A stretch of 64,000 nucleotides of DNA from Fasciola hepatica (lineage: Eukaryota; Platyhelminthes; Trematoda; Plagiorchiida; Fasciolidae), in contig CANUEZ040000164.1 of the NCBI GenBank assembly GCA_948099385.1, forward strand, positions 1,006,501 to 1,070,500, in the 5' to 3' direction. The notes under the pieces are model-generated. The model did not search any database and had not been told where the DNA came from. It worked only from the letters and a program-made list of their open reading frames with translations. Both the position numbers and the translations under genes were made by a program. Each line of letters begins with the position of its first letter. Position 1 is the first letter of the stretch. Shown one piece after another: positions 55,952-64,000 of the stretch.

Positions 55952-56537
55952 ATGAACAACGGAGTGGGAAACAAAAACAACAGCGCATGTGCGCCCACTA
56001 GTCGTGAAACGTTTTCTGCTGTGTGTACTCCAACTGAATTGGATTTCATGCCCGTTGTCGGAATCCCGAAGGATTGTGAAACTACTGATTCTGTAGGAAA
56101 AGTTGTGCTTGATTCGGATGATACACAGTCTACCGTAACTGCCAGCATAACAGAAAATAAATGTCGCAACACCACCTCTTGTGACACTCTTTCTGCGGTC
56201 ACCCAGAGCGTGGGTGAATCGCTATCTCCTGTCAGTCTGTCCTCCGCTCAGCAGGCTCACATTTCACAGCAACCGTCGGTTACGTCCACACTGACCCGGA
56301 CGACCGCAGGAGACGCATCGATAATTATTGGTGATGCTGTGGATATGCCACCAAACGACGATTCCGCTGACACTGCTCCGTTTGTTGCTGTTCCACCGCC
56401 ATTGACCAATGGTGTGATGAGCGGCCCGTTTCCTGGCCAAGGTAGTGCAAACCAAGGCGAGTACTACGTAATGGTTCATGTGGATGCCGGCGAAACATTT
56501 TCTGTTCGCGTTGGCGATCAAATTCAACACATCCCCG
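55952..56537 (+). CDS. Probable host exon, FNDC3-like N-terminal region
   Basis: An open frame that resembles no transposon protein. It is rich in S, T and acidic residues, as in a disordered N-terminus. It ends EYYVMVHVDAGETFSVRVGD and QIQHIPG, which resembles the short conserved block near the N-terminus of FNDC3 proteins (pattern V-x-V-x-x-G-E-x-F-x-I/V-R, then Q-x-I-x-G). Immediately after, CCCCG|GTGAGT is a strong splice donor, giving a phase-1 exon end. The start is the first ATG after a stop at 55862; an acceptor at about 55854 would leave the same frame open. FNDC3 proteins are membrane-anchored proteins with fibronectin type III repeats; those repeats are not in this window. Identity is from memory of the family and not tested. 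Confidence 0.5.
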
Positions 56538-59500
56538 GTGAGTGTATCAGGTTGTTTTTACTTCCTTAGCAGTTCCTGCTGCGAGAAACGGCCGAACGAT
56601 ATAATAATGCTCCCACCGGATTCTGTGCATGTATATATGCCGCAGTTATTCTCTTACGAATATAAACCGTTTCTACAATTATCCCGGGTCGCCAGTTAAA
56701 AACGAAAAGTACTGGAAGACAACCGTGATGACCATCACATCTAGGTAAACTGGGAAGAAAAACATCCAATAACACGAAGTCCTCTTCGACTGTTTCTATA
56801 TAAAAGTTGTTAGTTACTTTCTATGGTTCTCCATTTGGTGAGAAGCAGCGCTTTGATGTGGTGGTTAACGATGACTCAGTTTGCTCTAGTTAATAATTTA
56901 CCAAAGTCCGTAAATGAATCTTTTTATGAATTGCATCATAGTAGTCTCTATGGATCTTTTGGTTATTCTTGAGACCACTTTAGAATGTGTCGTGATAGTT
57001 GTTCACTAAAGAAATGAAAGAGAAACTGTCAGGTAAAATGTTCTTGATGAACATAACCACGTTGAAGGAATTGAACTGTTCCTCTAAAAACCCTTACTCA
57101 ACTTTTTGTTTGTAAGAATACTGACTTCAGTGGAGGTCTACGCAGATCAAGAGGAGTCATATTCTTTTATATCCGAGAAGCCTTTGCATTCATTGATGAA
57201 TTTTCTTGCCAAACCGGAAGTGACCGGTGAAATCATCCAAGCAATATGACATCGAAACATCAAACTGAGTAAAGGCGTACTGCCCATCGTCACCCTAGAA
57301 GCGGTGTGTTGTGGATGTCTGCTCTCTCTCTCTCTCTGTTGCCGTTTGACTCTGTGGTCGGCACCATCCTCAGAAGGCTCCAAACGATTCTAGAAACCAA
57401 GTTCAGGTTTTCCTGTAATTCGGTGGCCGCCGCCGATCATTCAGTAGCTATTCAGGGGTCATTGTCTTAGCTACAGAAACCAGACCTTTTCGACACCCAT
57501 ACCGTGCAGGGGCACGTAACGTGTGAAATTTTGGTTCCTATTACAGGGCCTTGTGCGAAGATCTGATTCACACTGTTCTGGAAGGTTAAACCATCAAAAA
57601 ACAGACTTGGGATGTTGGTGCATTTATGTAAACAGACAAAGAATCGGATTTTGTCCGCTTTGTGTACAGTATTTGAGAGACACATTTGCACTTGTTTTCA
57701 ACCTTCCAAGGAATTTGGATTTGTAAATCTATTTTCCTTTGGTGATTGATGTGAAGTTTTGCTAATTTAATAATTACGATATTTTTGTTTGCGGTCTCTA
57801 TGTATACAAGGTCATGACGCACAAGGCCGCAAAGCCCCATAACCGGGACCAAAATCTTACGTGATGTGCCCTCACGCGATATGGGGTGTGTCGAAGAGTT
57901 TTGGCAATTGTGCCGTAGACCGTGCTACCTAAATAACCGACAGTAGTTGTTATACTGGCGTCAGAGTTGACTAGGCCAACATCAGAGACTACTCACCGAT
58001 CCCCAGTGCCCATTAAACAACAGCGTGCAGCGAAGATTCAAGGAGAATCCTCCGACAATGGCGAGGTACTTAATTTCTACTGAAAACTAGTGTCCAACAC
58101 TGTTGTACGCAGCGTGCCTCTAAACCTGCAAGATTTAACTTGTCTAGGCGGCAAATGCTTATTGGCCCTTTGTCTTTGGTCACCATTGTCTGCGAATTCG
58201 GTGACAATAGTAACTGAGCAACTCTACAGCCCGTATGCACGTTTCCGGAAACGGGCTTGACATCGATACGAAATGTATCCTCAACTCACTCCATCGGCTT
58301 CCTGTGGTGTATGGATACCTCATCAACTTCCAATCCGTACCCGGCCTGGGAAGTCAGGCTGTCTCGAAAAAACGGCGTAGATGCGCAGCACTAGTCGTTC
58401 AAAATGGTGACGTGGAGGTTTCGCACTCGTCGGTCTCTCTCGCATGCATGACTAAGGAGCTCGAGAAACGATTACGTTGGATTGCAAACCCGGTCGAATA
58501 TGACTTAGGATTGTAATGAGTGGTGTAATCAAATCTGCCTGCTGCGGTGCGCAAAGCTTTGGTTAATGGTATGTAGGCAGAATACATTAGAAATAAACCA
58601 AACGAGTGATTTATGGAAGCTTACATCCTGATGATTCGATTTCTTATGCAAATCAGAATTTCACTTTACAAATGCTATCAACTGTGCGCCCCGGAATGAG
58701 AGCGGTTTTCATTCTGGACAGGCCTCAAATGAATAAACATCACTGCACTCAGTGTACTAAACAAAATCGTTTTTTTGTTTGTCTTATCCGCATTGACATC
58801 CGGCACTAATCGGATGCCTTGACCCATCGGCTCAGACACAACATGCATGCGAAAATTCAACTTTGCTAATCAGTTGCAGATGTTACTCATCCTCCATAAT
58901 TCAGGGTTAGGGCTACCGGTTATCAACGAGAATGCACATTAGAGTCTCATGTTTTAAGGCCCTTTTCCTACTTCCACGTGTCACGTTGTGGTGTCATTGG
59001 AAGGGCCTGTGCTTTGGCCCCAAACGCTCTAAATTCATGACATTTCCTGCACAGGTTTTCGTTGTCTGGTCGTACCATACATACTGAGTTGTCCCAGTCG
59101 CATCACCCGTTTGACTTTTGGCGCGTGTGATCAGCTGTTTCGATCCCTAAAAACCACTTATTTGACCACCCGTCGGTAATTCTTTCCCATTAATCTATAA
59201 TAATAAATTCTAACCTGTATCTTGTCGAGTTTAGATGTCGGGCACCACATACCTCGCCGTCTTTGTCTCTTTTTATCATGCTTTTTCGTGAACACATTCA
59301 ACTTACAGGTAGACATGACTTGGTTGTATTTTACTTTATTGCATGCTAATCTGTTCCCTTTCTACCTCTTGTGTGGATGTAGTGCATCGTTAAGCTAAAT
59401 ATGTGCCCTTTTAATTCATTTTTACTGGCTCGTTTTCCTTGCTCACCTCATGCACACGGCTGTTCTGTGACCCATTCATCCTCAACAGAATTGTTTGATT

Positions 59501-61189
59501 TTCTTGCTTATGAGCGGGCAACCCAGTTCGGTATCATTATCCACACACACACACACACACACACACACAAATCATAGCAAACTATTTTGTACATGATCTG
59601 ACTGCTGGCCGGATTAGACTTGTGTGTTTGTACGTGAACTTTTCACCTTCCGCAGCTCAAACCAGTAGTCATCGCTTCACGTGCCGCTCCATTTCACGTC
59701 AAGCTGTCTGTTATACACACATACACATAAATAGTGCTTGCGCATTTCTTTCTTTGCGCACCCTGTATATATGTATGCGTGCCTGTGGCCGGGGCTGTGC
59801 TTGTGTGACCTTATCTATGTGCTACTAACGCGCGTGTTGATGACCTCGACAAATAAAATGTATCATAGACTATAAAAAGCAGTTTATTTCTAACCTATTT
59901 AAATTATGCACCTCTGCTTTTATTGTTCCTGTGGACGCTGTTTCTACTGTTGAAAGTGATGCAGAATGCGCTGGATGGATTTTTCCAGGCAGATATACCA
60001 AAATTGTTTTCCATGAACTGAATTTAGTGAACCAATCAATGTGCCTTTCGCCAGTCATATTTGTCGATTTTGACAAGTTCCACGTTTCAAAAGGAAAAGT
60101 ATTGCTTTTTTCTCTTTATGATTACGCTTTTCACACAAGTGCGTTCCTGAGGTGGCTCCTGGATGCAGCATGCCAGCAGCAGTTAGAACCAGAAGAAAAA
60201 AGCCGATCAAACCAACAACACGGCCATCAAATGAAAAAGCACACCCTTTGTTTGAGTTCATTTGTATGCTATTCGTTTGATGTGGAAGTGTCAGTCATTC
60301 TCTTTCGTTACCACCGCAGATTGGAAAGAGCTCATGAGTGAGGTATTTCTATTCATGTAAAATCTGGTATAAGAGTACGGAAGTGTTCATTAGAGATGTT
60401 CATAGGGTGGTAGCAGAATGAATACTGGGATTATGAGGTGACACGCATAACTATAACCTCGGATTACGAGGTCTCTTTTTTCTTCAACAAGGCTGCTCTT
60501 TCTCTCTAGTCTTTAACTCGCACCTATGGCTTCAAGAGGCTGCTTATCAAAGTAACGGTTACACCCCAGTAAACCACTCTGTAGGTGGATGAAACCAGCT
60601 AAAGATTATGGGATATCAGAATCTCGACTAGGCATTGCTTCTCGATCGCATAAGTTTGGTTTCGACAGAACGCTCAGAACAGATCAGTACCATAATCTTC
60701 AGGCCACGAATCCCAGTAGCACATGTGCTACTTTCCGATATTCCTGAGTCTCATTGGCTTCCATGAAACCCTGCTACCTTTTAGGTTGCATCTGATAGCG
60801 ACAAAATTACAGATACATTCTCGAATACGAATACCGAGGTAAGGCCTCGTTAGTCTACTCCGTACTTTGATTTGGATAGTCATATGGCTCGAGAACCCGT
60901 GACGTAATAATGATCGACCGTACATTGTGCATTGTCTCGTATGTTACTTGTATGTGGAGACATTGGTACGGTACGTTTTTCTCAGGTCCGCGAATAAGTT
61001 AGAAACTACGCGGTTGCTTAAACTGAATTGCGATGTAGTTCTAATAGAATCTTCTTGTTTTTGACCAAAGAGTTTGCCCGCCTTTTGTATGACGAATCCA
61101 AAATATTATGTGCCTTTGGAGCCAGTCACCGAGGCGATACTAATTTCGCAAGAAGTCCGTAACGTCCAACGCTTTCTTGTGTTCCGGAC
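56538..61189. other. Intron or intergenic stretch, poor in transposons
   Basis: Follows the splice donor. I found no further exon that matches FNDC3 and no retroelement domain. Short ORFs at 58235-58516 and 59931-60341 have no recognisable features. Microsatellites: (TC)n at 57322-57337 and (CA)n at 59542-59569. An AATAAA at about 59852 is a possible polyadenylation signal without a supporting gene. Confidence 0.45.
59542..59569. repeat. (CA)n microsatellite
   Basis: Uninterrupted CA repeat of about 14 units. Confidence 0.95.
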
Positions 61190-61398
61190 TAGTTGGTGGG
61201 TAGTAACCGCCTTCGTCTGTTATGTGCGATGCATGCTGCATCCTCGGGCGCTGCCGCTGAATTCCCCTGGTCGCTTATTCAGTCCATAGAGACTTAACTT
61301 TCACGGAGCTAACCGCTTTGTTGGCGGCCATTCTTTTATCTAATACCTGCCCGGTGATTTACAGATCTACCTCTTTTTGCCCGCTCTGCCCACTCATA

Positions 61399-62496
61399 AT
61401 GGTCCCACTGATAATACGCCCGATAATCGCAACGGTTCGTTTTCAAATAGTGTTGCTGATAATCCTCAGTCTCGTAACTCATTTTGTCAAGCCTCGTCAG
61501 CCTCTGAATGTCGGCTACTTTAACGTGCATGCACTCATGCAGACCGATCAGCAGGCGTGCCTAGTCCTCACAATAGACTCTCTGAAGATTGATGTCTACT
61601 GCGTGAGTGAAACGCGTATCCAGGATTCGAGCAGTGTGATTCAACTAACTGCTCCTGGTATTTCAATCGAGGTATATTCTGCTCACTTCAGGAGCCGAAG
61701 CAGCTAGAGCTGCGGGTGAACGTGGTATAGGAAAAGTCTTGACTGACCAAGCTGAGGTTGCTGTTTTAGATTGGACACCGGTTAATGGTCGGTTGTGTGC
61801 CGTAAGACTGCAGGGGTCAGTTGGCTTTCGAAAATACAGCTGTGTTAAGCGCAATTTGTTTGTGATCTGGCCATACACCCCAACAGACTGCACTGTGACA
61901 TGCTGGGGTATGAGTTCTAAGTTGAACTCGCTACTCACATTTGCAGAAGCAAGGGCTTTGATATTGTCGTGCTAGTAGGTGATTTTATTGCACGAGTTAG
62001 CAAACTTAGTGTGTTAGAAGCCTGTTTAGGTGGGCGTTGTGCTTTACCCGCTGAACGCACAGATAACGGGGTTAGGCTTCTCCAATTTTGTGCAGACAAT
62101 CGATTGTTCTTGTCTAGCACCAATTTCCGACACAGCTCGCGTCGCACAGCGATATGGCGCTCTAACTGTACAGGTAGTCTAAGCCAAATCGATCATATCG
62201 CCGTAAGTTACCGGTGGCGCAGTTCTGTTCAGAACTGTAGACCCTACTGGTCCATGTATGTAGAGTCGGATCATGCGATAGTTTTGATGCGATTGTCGCT
62301 CCATCTCCATAGTGATTTATACAAACTGCAACCCCGGTTAGTCTTGAAACGTTTCTTTGACCCAGAAGTTTGCACCAATTATGAACAGAAATCATCACAC
62401 GAGCCAGGACCTACGACGAACAGTAATGTAGATGTGCATTGGGCTTATATCAAACAGACGATGCCACGTGGTAGCAGGTTTTGCCTGTGGTCCTAA
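61399..62496 (+). pseudogene. B-type RTE endonuclease, frameshifted
   Basis: Carries the same extra base (about 61668) and the same deletion (about 61895) as 28179-29276. DVYCVSETRIQD and VESDHAIVLM are present, and GDFNA reads GDFIA. About five substitutions near 61907-61938 distinguish it from the other copy. Confidence 0.82.
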
Positions 62497-62581
62497 ATCA
62501 TATGTCCATCAGAGACACTGGATTTCTCAAAAGTTGGTAAGTGTAATGTAGCAAAAACGTCGGCTTTCGAACCGTGAAAAG

Positions 62582-63967
62582 ATGAATATGATACGAAGAC
62601 ATCTACAAGCACCAGTTATAAAAAAACTCAAGGATCGTGAGGATCGGTGGGTCAAGATAGCCAAAGAAATGGAAATAGCAGCTGCTTCAGGTAATAGTCA
62701 AAGACTGTTCGGACTTATTCGTGACACCGGTGGACGGCACATCCAAGTCAGTGAAAGGATTTGCGTTAGGAATGGAGAACCCATCCATAGCAAACATCAA
62801 AGGCTTGACCGTTTGGCCGAATACTTCAAGGAGCAGTTTAGCTGGCCGCACGCTGGTGTAGTTACTCCTGTATCAACAACTGCGAGTCCTTGGGGAGTAT
62901 CACTTGAGCCCCCATCGGAAGTGGAAGTGGAGTCATGCATACGATTACTAAAGCGTGGTAAAGCGGCAGGTCCCGACGAGCTTCCTCCAGTTCTTTTCAA
63001 ACTGGGTGAGAATGTTTTTATAAAATCACTTACCGCCTTGCTCTGTGACATTTGGAACGAGGAGCGTATTCCGTTAGTATGGAGCGAGTCATTGATTGTA
63101 CCCATCTTCAAGAAGGGAATATTTAATGACTGCAGTAACCATTGTGGGATTAGCTTAATTCCGATAGTCACCAAAGTATTAGCCTCGATTTTGCTGCGTC
63201 GTCTTACACCGGCTCGCGAGAGGAATGCCCGCGAACAGCAGGCTGGATTCTTCCCAGGTCGAAGATGCATTGACCAGATTTTTACTCTTCGTCAATTACC
63301 TGAGACCCGTCACACTTACCGTCGACCGACAATGATAGTTTTCCTTCATTTGAAAAGCACCTCCGATTTGATTGACCTATCAGGACTGTTCCTTGTTCTT
63401 CACAGAAAAGGTATGCTCCAGAAGGTCGTGAATTTGCTGAGATCGTTCTACTCTCGTACTTCTGGCCACATTAGGGTTTCAGCTGAACTTCCCAGTACGT
63501 TCGAAACGACCAGTGGTGTTCGACAAGGATGTCCCATGTCTCCATTCCTGTTCATCTTCGTCATGGACGAGGTAGTGGAGAATGCTTTGAGAAATCTTCA
63601 GGATATGGGCTTCGAATTAGGAAATAGTGAGAAGCTGTGTGACCTAGGTTACGCAGACGACGTTGTCTGTTTCTTCAAATCCACGAAACATGCGCAGCGT
63701 ACACTAGATGGACTCGCAAATGCTGTAGCTTCACTCGGCATGTGTTCTGCACCATCAAAGTGTAAAGTGATGTTGCAAGACTGGACGTCAACGATTCCGA
63801 GCCTGATGCTGGATGGTGAGGTACTAACAATTGTCGACCGTTTCACTTACTTCGGTGTGACGACGAATGGGACCACAGTAGTAGAGATGATCGCACGTAT
63901 TTCCAAGACTCGAGTGGCATACGCTGGACTGAAGCATTTGTGGCGCCGACCGGATATTTCGCTGTAG
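62582..63967 (+). pseudogene. B-type RTE reverse transcriptase, motif A lost
   Basis: 461 codons. The linker is B-type (RWVKIAKEMEIAAASGN). The central part QAGFFPGRRCIDQIFTLR is A-like. Then comes VFLHLKSTSDLIDL with H in place of the catalytic D, motif B SGVRQGCPMSPFLF and GYADDVVCF. It stops after RRPDISL because of a TAG at 63965-63967; unlike the copies at 31569 and 38211, the AAVR segment after it is still present at 63990. Confidence 0.85.
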
Positions 63968-64000
63968 TTGAAATGTTGTGTTTATTGTGCCGCAGTGCGT

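Larger units (their letters stand above)
61190..64000 (+). mobile_element. B-type RTE-like copy, truncated by the window edge
   Basis: From about 61396 it matches the B-type half of the chimera at 28176-29780 without indels (offset 33220). From about 62960 to 63290 it is A-like, then B-like through RT to the end of the window. A short leader (61190-61395) resembles patches near 36590. The right end lies outside the window. Confidence 0.85.

Noticed and set aside
58235..58516. 93-codon plus ORF
   Set aside because: No domain, no repeat copy and no splice support.
59931..60341. 136-codon plus ORF near an AATAAA
   Set aside because: No recognisable domain, no clear splice signals, and the AATAAA lies upstream of it. 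Could be chance.
1..64000. CRISPR arrays, prokaryotic operons, rRNA genes
   Set aside because: No spaced short direct repeats, no ribosome-binding-site pattern and no rRNA-like segments seen.

Overview
This is eukaryotic DNA dominated by transposable elements. Nearly every recognisable protein domain belongs to a retrotransposon: Ty3/Gypsy and BEL/Pao LTR elements, and CR1-like and RTE-like non-LTR elements. There are no operons, no ribosome-binding-site pattern and no dense gene packing. Pol III-type tRNA sequences, tRNA-like SINE heads and GT/AG-style splice signals also point to a eukaryote. The mix of element types resembles that of parasitic flatworms, especially trematodes. That organism call is inference from family resemblance and was not tested.

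Layout. 87-12099: a Gypsy element on the minus strand, split at 2970-9577 by a nearly complete BEL/Pao element, also minus. Both have recognisable LTR pairs and imperfect 5-bp target duplications. 12306-16886: a plus-strand CR1-like element, interrupted at about 14078-15940 by the 3' end of a second Gypsy element. 18330-24446: a minus-strand CR1-like element, interrupted by a third Gypsy element (18697-22632) and a tRNA-like repeat. 24455-32165: RTE-like pieces in plus orientation, chained head to tail, one of them a recombinant. 32590-34620: a decayed Gypsy gag-pol containing a tRNA-headed SINE. 35160-40409: RTE fragments, including a minus-strand copy that forms a 1.7-kb inverted repeat with the copy at 30666-32360. 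40410-44229 and 51136-54954: two full-length, almost identical RTE copies facing each other, about 6.9 kb apart. Between them lie an older RTE copy, an endonuclease fragment, a Gypsy fragment and a 282-bp-arm palindrome carrying two divergent tRNA-type genes (49547-50145). 54955-61190: the only stretch poor in transposons. It holds one likely host exon (55952-56537) whose end resembles the N-terminal region of FNDC3 proteins and which stops at a good splice donor. 61190-64000: another RTE copy, cut by the window edge.

No element in the window looks autonomous. The BEL pol carries two in-frame stops and a frameshift. The A-type RTE copies share a frameshifting deletion and a stop. The B-type RTE copies lack the motif-A aspartate of reverse transcriptase. 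Because these lesions are shared between copies, the RTE copies probably spread after the lesions arose, either by mobilisation in trans or by DNA-level duplication. The most unusual structures are the palindromic tRNA cassette and the network of chimeric, inverted RTE copies.
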